Positions 8,112 to 17,053 of a stretch of 64,000 bases of DNA are shown here, one piece after another. The stretch comes from Campylobacteraceae bacterium (GTDB lineage: Bacteria; Campylobacterota; Campylobacteria; Campylobacterales; Campylobacteraceae). The notes under the pieces were generated by a model. The model saw only the letters and a program-made list of their open reading frames with translations. It did not search any database and had not been told where the DNA came from. A program made the translations under genes and the position numbers. The stretch lies in NCBI GenBank assembly GCA_012519705.1, contig JAAYPR010000001.1, positions 84,929 through 148,928 of the forward strand, written 5' to 3'. Position 1 is the stretch's first letter, and every line of letters begins with the position of its first letter.

Positions 8112-11100
8112 ATGATGGGTATAAAATATTTTAAGCTATATAAGATTTACATAGTTTTTGTAGTTTTGTTTTGTTTATATATCTATCCAGATAGTGCCGG
8201 TGCTGCCCAAAATAGCAGTAAGCAGATAAGACCTTTTAATATCATATATGGCACAGTGAATGGACCACATCCACTTGAAGCGGTGGCAGATAATGAAAAT
8301 GCTAAAGAAGCTTGGAAAGGTGTAACACCCACTCGAAATTTCACAGAAGAAGAGAAGTCAGCAATCGAAGTGGGCGTAAATTATTGGGCTGAGCGTATGA
8401 GCAAGGCTAGTCCTGGAGTGAGTGCAAATATTTTTGTGGGATATTCAGATAGTCCTGCTGGTACGGCATTTAGCCTTTCTCCTATAAGTGTTGCGGGTGA
8501 GGAAATTGCTGATAAGGTTTCTCCTAATGATGCAGTATTTGATGCTTTGCAAGGCGGTAAACCTAGCCCATATCCTGCGGGCTTAGCTGATAATATTGTT
8601 ATTTTTAATATTCCGTATGATAAAAGACCACAACGAGCTTTACTTGATGTGTTTTCAACAACTAGCATAATGATGCATGAAATGGGTCATGCTTTGGGGA
8701 TTATGGGTTGGTATGATGTGGATAAAAATGATAAAAAACACGGCAATTTTGCACCAAGTAAATTTACAAAGTGGAATTCTCATCTTTATGATGTATTTGG
8801 AAAACAAGCAAAACCTGGAATGAATATCGCCATGGATGCAGAAGAGGGCAATAAAGAGAATGTCTTTCAAATTTATGGCGAAAATATGGCAGACGAATAT
8901 AAGTATAAATACCCAACATTTCACGGAAACCATGTAGATGCACTCACTGATGGCAAGGGCATGCCTGTTATGGGTGGTTTTAGCAATCATGGACCTGGAT
9001 TAGATGGATTTAATGCCTTGGGGCATTCTGGCATTATGCAGTCAATTATGTCTTATGGCATGCTTCAAAATATGGCTTTTACTGAGCTTGAGCTTGCAAT
9101 GTTTCAAGATTTAGGTTATGAGATTGATAGAGAGTTATTTTTTGGAAAAAGCTATTACTATAGTGTAGGTGGCGATACACAAACCAACACTCTTGGCTTT
9201 GGAAGTGTTTGGTTTCCTAATACTTCTAGTTTTGGCGTTGGCGTACATATTATGCGAGACAGTCTAAATTTAACTCAAGCAGAAAACATTTATGCCAATG
9301 GCTATGCGGGTGCTGGTATGCGTGTAGATGGTATAGGAAATAAGTTAAATTTACCAGCAGGTATAACTGTATCAGCCGATGGGGATATGGGAACTGGGGT
9401 TTTAGTTTCATACGGCAGGGATAATACCTTAAACCTTAAAGGAAAAGTGACAGCACTGGGCTCTGATGGTATTGGTGTGATGATTGCTATCTTGGCTCAT
9501 TCATATTACCCTTATTCTTCGCATATGCTAAAGTGGCAATTCTCAGCGGATAATGTTCAGAGACGACATGAAATATTTCGTTTATATGATGATTTGGATG
9601 GTTCTTTGGTGCAAAATCTCAACCTTAGCGGAACACTCTTAGCTTCATCTGATGCAATTCATATAGGAGAAGATGCACATGTAGAAAATATAAATATCTT
9701 AAATGGTGCATTTATCCGCGGTGATATTGTTTCAAGATGGAATCCTGCTAGATTTGTTCTGTCTGATCCAGAGTCGGCCTACACAACCAATTTAACCTTT
9801 GGGTTAAAAGCTGATAGTGAAGGTAGCGCTATACCAAACACATCTGATGAGAGTTTTAGTATGCGGTATAGAGGTGATATTCTTGGATATGAAAATCTTG
9901 ATATTTTTCTTGCTGGTGGAGAGCTAAACTATGCAGGGGTTATGCAGGTTAACTCTTTTACTATGAATGATAAAACTCACTTGCTAACGGAATTTAGCGA
10001 TGATGTCAGTATGATCGAAGCAAAAGAGAGAGTGGACATGTCTCCAAGTTCTGCGATAGGTTTTATACCTCCTGCTTTTACATATGGCTCAAAAAATGCA
10101 CTCTATAGTGAGCCAGTATTAAAATTTACTGAAAGTGTACCAGCAAATCCCACCTTTTTACCATCAAATTTGCTCATCTCAATAGGTGCATATGATTATC
10201 CATGGGAATTATCTTGGGATGATAAAACAAACTCTGTTATGGTTAATACCAATGATGTGGTTTTTAACGATATGAGAGGTGGTAGTGATGCAAGAAATGC
10301 ACAATTAGCACTTTCCATTTACACGCCCTGGTTTGATGTTTTAAACTCATATATGACTAAACGCTTTGTTAAAAACCCTAGTTTGGAAACAAATGCGGGC
10401 GGCATGTGGATAACCTCAACACATGACTATATAAAACATAAAGGAAATAGAAATTATGATGTAAAAGGATCTAGCATTACCTTTGGTTTGGACGGCTCAC
10501 CTAATGAGCTTTCATATGCCGGACTAGCCATATCGCTGGATTATCCTAAATATGATAGTGATAATGCAGAGGTAGATGGGGACAGCATTGCTGCTATTAT
10601 TTATGGTGGAGTACTGCTGCCACTAGACATTGAACTAGGTTTTAACAGTGCCTATAGAAAAATGAATTTAACGCAAACTCGCGTAGTTTATCATGACAGA
10701 TATGACAGTGAGTATAGTCTCAAAACTCTAAGCTTTGGAGTAAATTTAGGAAGACGCTTTGAACTAGGTAGAGAGTTTGGCTTACGTCCTTTTGCAAGCT
10801 GGAACTATTTTTACACCAAACATCCAGCTTACTTTGAGAGGGCAGATATTTATGCCTTGCATTATGATGATTTTAGTAGTAAAATTCACAGATTTCAAGC
10901 AGGACTTGAGGGAGCTTGGGTCAATGATAGTATGAGTTTTAGTCTAAAAGCTTACTGGTCTGGTCTTAGAGGCGATACAGATAAAACATCAGCTTCATAT
11001 TTCGTTCTAGACCCTAACTCAAACCGCTTTATAACACCTGTTGAAGAGCTAGATAGAGATAGTTTTGGGCTAGGGATTAATGCAAATTTTAGACTAGCCA

Positions 11101-11192
11101 AAAACACAGAGCTAAGCTTAGAATACTCTGTGCTTGATGGCAAAAACAACACCTCCCAGCAGGGCATGATGGAGCTTAGATATAGGTTTTAG
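8112..11192 (+). CDS. Autotransporter with N-terminal zinc-metalloprotease-like passenger and C-terminal beta-barrel
   Basis: Signal segment YIVFVVLFCLYIYPDSAGAA; MHEMGHALGIMGW (HExxH); repetitive beta-rich passenger; C-terminal barrel ending ...SLEYSVLDGKNNTSQQGMMELRYRF; start after aaggaaga at 8112 rather than 8031. Confidence 0.85.
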   Translation: MMGIKYFKLYKIYIVFVVLFCLYIYPDSAGAAQNSSKQIRPFNIIYGTVNGPHPLEAVADNENAKEAWKGVTPTRNFTEEEKSAIEVGVNYWAERMSKASPGVSANIFVGYSDSPAGTAFSLSPISVAGEEIADKVSPNDAVFDALQGGKPSPYPAGLADNIVIFNIPYDKRPQRALLDVFSTTSIMMHEMGHALGIMGWYDVDKNDKKHGNFAPSKFTKWNSHLYDVFGKQAKPGMNIAMDAEEGNKENVFQIYGENMADEYKYKYPTFHGNHVDALTDGKGMPVMGGFSNHGPGLDGFNALGHSGIMQSIMSYGMLQNMAFTELELAMFQDLGYEIDRELFFGKSYYYSVGGDTQTNTLGFGSVWFPNTSSFGVGVHIMRDSLNLTQAENIYANGYAGAGMRVDGIGNKLNLPAGITVSADGDMGTGVLVSYGRDNTLNLKGKVTALGSDGIGVMIAILAHSYYPYSSHMLKWQFSADNVQRRHEIFRLYDDLDGSLVQNLNLSGTLLASSDAIHIGEDAHVENINILNGAFIRGDIVSRWNPARFVLSDPESAYTTNLTFGLKADSEGSAIPNTSDESFSMRYRGDILGYENLDIFLAGGELNYAGVMQVNSFTMNDKTHLLTEFSDDVSMIEAKERVDMSPSSAIGFIPPAFTYGSKNALYSEPVLKFTESVPANPTFLPSNLLISIGAYDYPWELSWDDKTNSVMVNTNDVVFNDMRGGSDARNAQLALSIYTPWFDVLNSYMTKRFVKNPSLETNAGGMWITSTHDYIKHKGNRNYDVKGSSITFGLDGSPNELSYAGLAISLDYPKYDSDNAEVDGDSIAAIIYGGVLLPLDIELGFNSAYRKMNLTQTRVVYHDRYDSEYSLKTLSFGVNLGRRFELGREFGLRPFASWNYFYTKHPAYFERADIYALHYDDFSSKIHRFQAGLEGAWVNDSMSFSLKAYWSGLRGDTDKTSASYFVLDPNSNRFITPVEELDRDSFGLGINANFRLAKNTELSLEYSVLDGKNNTSQQGMMELRYRF

Positions 11193-11231
11193 GATTTTTA
11201 AACAATGCTAAGAGGTTTAAATTTAACCCGG

Positions 11232-11263
11232 CGGTGATTTTCATTTTTTATTTAAAATCACCG
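11232..11263 (-). terminator. Inverted repeat straddling the permease stop codon
   Basis: cggtgatttt ... aaaatcaccg (10-bp arms) around the stop at 11241-11243. Confidence 0.5.
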
Positions 11264-12167
11264 AATACACACAAACTGAAGCGATAATTATCACTCCATA
11301 AACAAGTCTAGTGTAAAACGCATCAAAGCCCATCGCTACGATGCCGCTTTCCATAATGCCTATGATGATACACCCTATAACAGTGCCATAGATAGAGCCA
11401 GTTCCGCCATACACACTAGTTCCGCCGATGAAAATCGCTGCAAAAACTAAAAGCATATATCCATCCCCTTGACTTGGCCACCAGTTTATAAACTCAAGGC
11501 TTAAGATAACTCCTGCTAAAGCACTCATAAATCCTGAGTTTATAAATAGTGCAAATTTAGTCATCTTTGGATCAAATCCAAGCATTTTTGCACTTTTTTC
11601 ATCATCTCCGACAAACAGCACACTCTCTCCAGCTTGAGTTTTAAAAAGCACAATGTAGAGCAAAAACGCTAGCCCTATGGCTAAAATACTCTGCATAGGA
11701 ATGCCGTAAACTCTCCCTACAAAAAACTCTTTTATAAACCCATTCGCATTTGCTAAACTTAGACTTAATCCACCGCTTAAAACCACACTTAACCCACGCC
11801 AGAAAAACTGAGTTCCAATAGTTGCTATAATGGATGGAATTTTTACACTTACGACCAAAAGAGCATTTATAAACCCCGCCACAGCCCCAAAAAGTAGAGC
11901 CAAACTAACAGCTAAAAATAGTGAGTTAGTAGCGTTAAATGTGTATGAACAGACAAACCCACCCATCGCCATAATGGACGGGAAACTCATATCAAATTGC
12001 CCACCGATGATGAGTGGCAAAAGTCCAAGAGCTAAAATCAAAATAAGCGGGATGGATGAAAGATAGCTAAAATAGATATTTTTACTTAGAAAAACTTCAG
12101 GTGAGAAGTAGCAAAAAAGCCCCCAAATTCCAAAAAGCATTAAAGTTAAAGCTAAATTTATCTTCAT
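11241..12167 (-). CDS. ABC transporter permease, RbsC/BPD_transp_2 family
   Basis: LGLLPLIIGGQFDMSFPSIMAMGG, AAIFIGGTSVYGGTGSIYGTVIGCIIIGIMESG; TM-rich. Confidence 0.88.
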   Translation of the reverse strand: MKINLALTLMLFGIWGLFCYFSPEVFLSKNIYFSYLSSIPLILILALGLLPLIIGGQFDMSFPSIMAMGGFVCSYTFNATNSLFLAVSLALLFGAVAGFINALLVVSVKIPSIIATIGTQFFWRGLSVVLSGGLSLSLANANGFIKEFFVGRVYGIPMQSILAIGLAFLLYIVLFKTQAGESVLFVGDDEKSAKMLGFDPKMTKFALFINSGFMSALAGVILSLEFINWWPSQGDGYMLLVFAAIFIGGTSVYGGTGSIYGTVIGCIIIGIMESGIVAMGFDAFYTRLVYGVIIIASVCVYSVILNKK

Positions 12168-12901
12168 GATGAAAACCTATAAAGTGATTCTAAATTTGGC
12201 AGTTCGCTTTTAAGGGCGGACTTTTGTATAGCACCGTCTTTTAAAAGCATGAACCGTTTCCCTAACTCATAGGCTTTGTTTAAGTTGTGAGTTATCAAAA
12301 TTACACTAACATTTTCTAGGGATTTTAGATAACTACTTAGTTCGTTTTGCTGAGTTACGCCAAGAGCGGTAGTTGGCTCGTCCATTATGAGAATGTTTGA
12401 CTTAAAGTAAATCGCCCTTGCTATGGCTAAGCCTTGTCTCTCTCCACCGCTTAAATTTAAAGCATTACTTTTTGCATTTAGCCCAGCACCACTAAATTTA
12501 AGATGAGTTTTTAGAATTTCATTTGTGATTTCTATCTCTTTTTTCTTATCTATCAGCCCAAATTTAGTGATGTGACGAGTTGCGAAGATATTTCTATAAA
12601 GTTCTTGATTTTTACAAACTGCATTTTCTTGAAAGACAACTTCGATGCCTAAATTTCGCATTTTCTTAAAGCTTATATCTTTTTTTGAAAGCGAGTTTTG
12701 ATTTAGCTTAAACTCATCAAATTTATCAAACTCATCAAAGCCACAAATACACTTGATAAGGGTGCTTTTGCCAGCACCGTTGTCGCCTAAAAGCACTAGT
12801 GTTTCACCCTTAAAAAGTGTAAAATCCACGCCTTTTAAAACCTCGGTTTTGCCAAAGCTTTTAAAGGCGTTTTTTATCTCGATAACCTTATCTAATGCCA
12901 T
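12164..12901 (-). CDS. ABC transporter ATP-binding protein (single-domain, sugar-type importer)
   Basis: Walker A LLGDNGAGKSTLIK, signature NLSGGERQGLAIARAI, Walker B ILIMDEPTTAL. Confidence 0.92.
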   Translation of the reverse strand: MALDKVIEIKNAFKSFGKTEVLKGVDFTLFKGETLVLLGDNGAGKSTLIKCICGFDEFDKFDEFKLNQNSLSKKDISFKKMRNLGIEVVFQENAVCKNQELYRNIFATRHITKFGLIDKKKEIEITNEILKTHLKFSGAGLNAKSNALNLSGGERQGLAIARAIYFKSNILIMDEPTTALGVTQQNELSSYLKSLENVSVILITHNLNKAYELGKRFMLLKDGAIQKSALKSELPNLESLYRFSS

Positions 12902-13844
12902 CTTTGATTAAAGGCTCTATCATATCAACATTATCTTTTGTTACAAAACCACCGCCAGTGTTGATGTTAAACCCTGAAAAACCGTAGTTTTTAGCCATGT
13001 AAATTTGAACTATACTAAAATACCCTTGAAACCAAGGTTGAGCGTCACCTACTAAATCCACATATCCGCTTTTGATACCGCTTAAAGTTGCAGGGGAGAG
13101 TGAAAAACCAGCGATTTGAAGCTTATCTTTGTCTAAATTTGCGTTTTTCATGATTTGCTCCATTTGAGCAGTTAGTGAGCCGTGGTCTATGAAAGCAACT
13201 TTTGTGTTTGGATTTTTAGCGATGTGAGCACTAAATACGCTTTGACCTAAAGTTGGGTCTTTGTTAATCTCAGGTGAAATTTCTACATAATCCACCTTTA
13301 ACCCAGCACCCTCTAACACCTCTATCATCGCTTTTGCTCTATCGCCTCTTGTTGGTTGGCTTAAAAGTCCCCAAATCATCACTTGATCGCCAGCTTTTAA
13401 ATCAAAAAATCTCAAAGCCTCATTTGCCATAGATAGACCTGCTGAGTAGTTGTCACTTCCAGCGTAACCAAAGCCTTTTGATGAGTTTGCCGCCTCTATC
13501 TCTTTTAGTGGTGTATCAACTGAAGTTACATAAATGCCATCTTTTATAGCTTTTTCAACTAACGGCTTATAAAGATCGTTTCCAGGATGCCCCATGATGA
13601 CGATACCATCAGGCTTGGTTGCACTATAAGTTCTAAAGTTTTCAACCATTTTGTTTGGATCCCAGTCTGAAAAATAGACTTTTAACTCAACATCTAAATC
13701 CTTTGCCGCTGCTTTTGCACCATTTGAGATAACCGTTCCGTAGTTATCCCCAGCACTTCCGCCTGAATCAAAATAAACAACCATCTTAGCGTTTGCTAAA
13801 GAAACCGCGAGTAATGCACTTAAAACTAAACTTTTTAGTTTCAT
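12888..13844 (-). CDS. Periplasmic sugar-type substrate-binding protein (RbsB-like fold)
   Basis: Signal peptide MKLKSLVLSALLAVSLANA; KPDGIVIMGHPGNDLYKPLVEKAIKDGIYVTSVDTP typical of peripla_BP_4 proteins. Confidence 0.88.
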   Translation of the reverse strand: MKLKSLVLSALLAVSLANAKMVVYFDSGGSAGDNYGTVISNGAKAAAKDLDVELKVYFSDWDPNKMVENFRTYSATKPDGIVIMGHPGNDLYKPLVEKAIKDGIYVTSVDTPLKEIEAANSSKGFGYAGSDNYSAGLSMANEALRFFDLKAGDQVMIWGLLSQPTRGDRAKAMIEVLEGAGLKVDYVEISPEINKDPTLGQSVFSAHIAKNPNTKVAFIDHGSLTAQMEQIMKNANLDKDKLQIAGFSLSPATLSGIKSGYVDLVGDAQPWFQGYFSIVQIYMAKNYGFSGFNINTGGGFVTKDNVDMIEPLIKDGIR

Positions 13845-13887
13845 CTTTTCTCCTTTATTTAAAATTTTTAAAACTTTTTAGTTAAAT

Positions 13888-14595
13888 TTAAAGCAAATTT
13901 TCAACTCTTTTTATCACATCTTCTGCTAGTGAGTAGCCTGCTGCAACTTGAGTAGTCTTGCCATCTTTCATAAACATCAAGCTAGGCATCCCTCTAACTC
14001 CAAGCTTTGAAGCTTTTATAAAGTCGTTATAAAGCTCTTGTCTAGCTCTGGCTGAGTTAAAAATAGCACAAAACTCATCAAAAGATATGTCAAAGCTTTG
14101 GCAGATACTCTCATACGCCTGAGGTTTTGTGATATCTCTGTTTTCTTCATAAAAAGCTTTTTGAATCTCGGCAAAAAACTCTAAAGTTTTTAGGCTGTTA
14201 TCGTTGTTTTCAGCAAACATCTTCCTTGCGATGAAAACAGCCAGGCAAGCAGGGCCGGTATCGTAGTTAAACTCATCTAGCTCAAACAGTGAAAAGCTAA
14301 ATTTTTGACCTGTTTTTTTACCTATATGAAGCCACTCATCTCTTAAAAAACTTTTAAAAGTTTCATTCCACTCATCACCACCGCCAACTCTAAGTCCCCC
14401 TAGAACAATCTCAAATTTTATACCATTTTTCGTGCAAAACTCATGGATAGTTTTTAGCTCACCAAAAAACCCATAACACCACGAACACATCGGATCGCCG
14501 ATATAAAATAGAGTTTTTTCATCTTGATTGTAGTTATTTTTGCTCTTTACATCATACGCTGGCATTTGGCACAATCCATCTTTACAATTTTGCAT
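13888..14595 (-). CDS. DsbA-family (FrnE-like) thiol-disulfide oxidoreductase
   Basis: YIGDPMCSWCYGFFGEL (CxxC), LGVRGMPSLMFMKDGKTTQVAAGY cis-Pro segment; N-terminal NCKDGLCQMP motif. Confidence 0.82.
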   Translation of the reverse strand: MQNCKDGLCQMPAYDVKSKNNYNQDEKTLFYIGDPMCSWCYGFFGELKTIHEFCTKNGIKFEIVLGGLRVGGGDEWNETFKSFLRDEWLHIGKKTGQKFSFSLFELDEFNYDTGPACLAVFIARKMFAENNDNSLKTLEFFAEIQKAFYEENRDITKPQAYESICQSFDISFDEFCAIFNSARARQELYNDFIKASKLGVRGMPSLMFMKDGKTTQVAAGYSLAEDVIKRVENLL

Positions 14596-14628
14596 ATTAA
14601 TCCCTTTTATTAAGATTTGATATTTTAC

Positions 14629-15744
14629 CTATAAAAGTTCAATAAAAGCTTCTAACCTCGTTCTAACTTGTCCTGTATCTTGCTTAGAGTAGTCCGTCTC
14701 TATATGCAAAAACCCAGCCCCAGCGTCCTTGCAAGTCTGCTTTATCGTAGTGCTTTCTATAGCGTAAGTATGACAGGCACTTAGCGTTATATCTATGACG
14801 CCGTCAGCTTTAAACTCGCTAATCAGCCTTTTTAGGTTATCGCATCTAGTCTCATTTCGATACATCACAGAACAAGGGATTTTAAGATACCTTTTTGCCA
14901 AATTCTCATATAAATCCCCATCTGTCTCTACCATATACTCAAAGTTTTTTCTTCCCACACAGTTTTCAAACCCCACAACGATAGCGTCAAATTTCTCTAT
15001 CTCTTTGATGATTTTATCAGCCACACCGCCACTTGGGCAACCTGTGATAAGAATGCGTTTTTTGTTTTTATTTTGATTAAATGGACTATTTGCCTTTTCT
15101 TTAAACTCACTAAGCATCTCTTCTAAGACTTTAAATTTCTCTTTTTTATCAAAAATAAAGTCGTTTGAAAACAAGATGTCGTGCATCTCTGACCCTGTTA
15201 TAGGGCTTGGGTCAAGCTTTGCTAAGTCCATTATCTCAAGCATCAGCTCTCTTTCTTTGTTTTGCAAAATAACCGCATCTTTTAGCTTTTCATCAGTAAT
15301 GGTTGTGTTAAATTTCTTCTCCAGTGCCTCTTTGAAACGGTGCATTTCACTAACCCAAAGTTCCAAGCTTTTTTCATTTGTCATATTTGGAAGCTCCATC
15401 ACATAGACATCTCTTTGGTTTTTCATAAGCTCATACATCTTTTTCTTACCATCACAGGTTGTCTCACCTACTATCAAATCACTTGCTCTCATATATGGGC
15501 AGTTACCATTTACCGAGTAGCCATAACTTGCCTTTATGAGCGGACAGAGGTTTCTTGGAAGCTCTTTTTCAGCCACGCTTATAGGGCTTTCATCATTTGC
15601 ACATAAAGAGACAGCTATCGCATCAGCTGCTATGATAAGCTCTCTTGGCGAATAGGTACAAAACATACCTACAACTCTTTGACCGTGTTCTTTTAAATTC
15701 GCAAGTTCTGCGGCGTTTTTTTGTTTTAGTTCAGCTAAACTCAT
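14629..15744 (-). CDS. 2-hydroxyacyl-CoA dehydratase / double-cubane cluster protein family (YjiM-like, HgdB superfamily)
   Basis: Single-subunit HgdB-like protein, 371 aa, several conserved Cys (MFCTYSPRELI, NLCPLIKASYGY, NGNCPYMRASDLIVGETTCDGKKKMYE); partner activator next door. Confidence 0.85.
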   Translation of the reverse strand: MSLAELKQKNAAELANLKEHGQRVVGMFCTYSPRELIIAADAIAVSLCANDESPISVAEKELPRNLCPLIKASYGYSVNGNCPYMRASDLIVGETTCDGKKKMYELMKNQRDVYVMELPNMTNEKSLELWVSEMHRFKEALEKKFNTTITDEKLKDAVILQNKERELMLEIMDLAKLDPSPITGSEMHDILFSNDFIFDKKEKFKVLEEMLSEFKEKANSPFNQNKNKKRILITGCPSGGVADKIIKEIEKFDAIVVGFENCVGRKNFEYMVETDGDLYENLAKRYLKIPCSVMYRNETRCDNLKRLISEFKADGVIDITLSACHTYAIESTTIKQTCKDAGAGFLHIETDYSKQDTGQVRTRLEAFIELL

Positions 15745-15749
15745 ATTTT

Positions 15750-15765
15750 CCCCCCCCTTTTTTTT
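15750..15765 (-). repeat. Homopolymer pair A8G8 (minus strand) between activator stop and YjiM-like start
   Basis: + strand cccccccctttttttt; G8 ends 5 nt before the ATG at 15744. Confidence 0.9.
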
Positions 15766-16519
15766 ATTGTTTTTTTAATCCCATCAAGCTAGCCCCTATG
15801 GCACCTGCATAAATCGCGTTTTTGTGAGTAAAAACCTCTTTACCTAACTCTCTTTTTAAAAGCCCTACAAAAAGTGGAACTTTACTAAGCCCGCCGGTTA
15901 GAAAATAGACCTCATTTTCTAACCTTTTTACCAAACTTGCAACTTTTTTAGCTGATGAGTTGATGATAGCAAAGGCGATATGCTCCTTGCTAACGCCATT
16001 TGCCATTAAAGAGATGATTTCACTCTCGGCAAAAACTGTGCAAGTTGAGCTTATTTTGATCTCTTTGTTTTCAGTTGCGACTTCGTAAATTTGAGCTAGT
16101 TCAAGCCCTAAACGGTTTGCCATAACTTCTATAAACTTACCAGTTCCAGCTGAACATTTATCATTCATGATGAAGTCTTCTGGCGAACCATTTGTTAGCA
16201 TGATAGCCTTTGTGTCTTGTCCGCCAACATCTATAACTGTGCAGTCTTTTTCAAAAAGATAGTAAGCTCCAACGCCGTGGCAAAGAATTTCCGTTAGAGT
16301 TAAGTTTGCGTAATCCACACTAACTCTGCCGTAACCTGTGGCTGTGATATGAAAAGGCATGTAGTTTTTTTCCAGTAGCATTTGGTAAATTTGCTTTGAA
16401 GTCTCTACTCCGCTAAAGCCTGTTGGGATGAAAAAAAGCTCGCAAAACTCTTTTAAATTTGCGTCATAAACAGCTACTTTTGTAGAAGTTGAGCCGATAT
16501 CTATACCGATAAAATACAT
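15764..16519 (-). CDS. BadF/BadG/BcrA/HgdC-type ATPase activator (YjiL-like)
   Basis: GIDIGSTSTKVAVYD (ASKHA phosphate-1), NDKCSAGTGKFIEVMANRLG and SSTCTVFAESEIISL cluster-binding Cys motifs. Confidence 0.92.
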   Translation of the reverse strand: MYFIGIDIGSTSTKVAVYDANLKEFCELFFIPTGFSGVETSKQIYQMLLEKNYMPFHITATGYGRVSVDYANLTLTEILCHGVGAYYLFEKDCTVIDVGGQDTKAIMLTNGSPEDFIMNDKCSAGTGKFIEVMANRLGLELAQIYEVATENKEIKISSTCTVFAESEIISLMANGVSKEHIAFAIINSSAKKVASLVKRLENEVYFLTGGLSKVPLFVGLLKRELGKEVFTHKNAIYAGAIGASLMGLKKQ

Positions 16520-16540
16520 TGATTTCCTTGAAAATTTTAT

Positions 16541-16555
16541 CTCTAAACCTTAGAG
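16541..16555 (-). promoter_or_regulatory. 15-nt hairpin/dyad CTCTAAGGTTTAGAG in the leader of the YjiL-like gene, with an upstream extended -10 TTGCTAGAAT
   Basis: + strand ctctaaaccttagag; 6-bp stem, 3-nt loop; 21 nt before the start at 16519; minus strand TTTGCTAGAATACTTACTTAG upstream. Confidence 0.6.
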
Positions 16556-16619
16556 CTAAGTAAGTATTCTAGCAAATTTATGATAAAATAATTATAAAAT
16601 AGTTTTTAAAGGTGAGTTA

Positions 16620-17045
16620 TTGATATATTTAGTTCAAACAGATACAACAGCTGGGTTTTTAAGCAAGGATTTAAAAGCACTAAACCGAGTAAAAAACAGA
16701 GATGAAAGTAAGCCTTGTTTGATAGCAACGGCTAAATTTAGCGAGCTTTTAAGCGTGGCAAGAGTGCCAAAAAAGTATAAAAATCTAGTTAGAAGAGCTA
16801 AAAAAACAACTTTTATCTACCCAAATGGTAAGAGTGTAAGAGTTGTCAAAGATGACCCACACGCCGAGTTTTTAAAAACTCACGGGGCGATGTACTCAAC
16901 ATCTGCTAATCTTCACGGGGCTAAATTTGACCTAGAGTATGCAAAAAGTGTGGCTGATGAGGTGGTAGGAAGTGAGTTTTGTGAAAAAGAACCATCTAAA
17001 ATTTATAAAATTTCAAGAAGTAGAGTTAAAAAAATTAGGGGTTAG
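16620..17045 (+). CDS. Sua5/YciO/YrdC-family protein (short form)
   Basis: IYLVQTDTTAGFLSKD, KPCLIATAKF, HGAMYSTSANLHGAKFD. Confidence 0.75.
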   Translation: MIYLVQTDTTAGFLSKDLKALNRVKNRDESKPCLIATAKFSELLSVARVPKKYKNLVRRAKKTTFIYPNGKSVRVVKDDPHAEFLKTHGAMYSTSANLHGAKFDLEYAKSVADEVVGSEFCEKEPSKIYKISRSRVKKIRG

Positions 17046-17053
17046 TTTCTAAA

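Noticed and set aside
8381-8990. Antisense ORFs 8381-8668 and 8655-8990 within the autotransporter gene
   Set aside because: Fully antisense to a well-supported CDS, composition non-coding, no ribosome-binding site seen.
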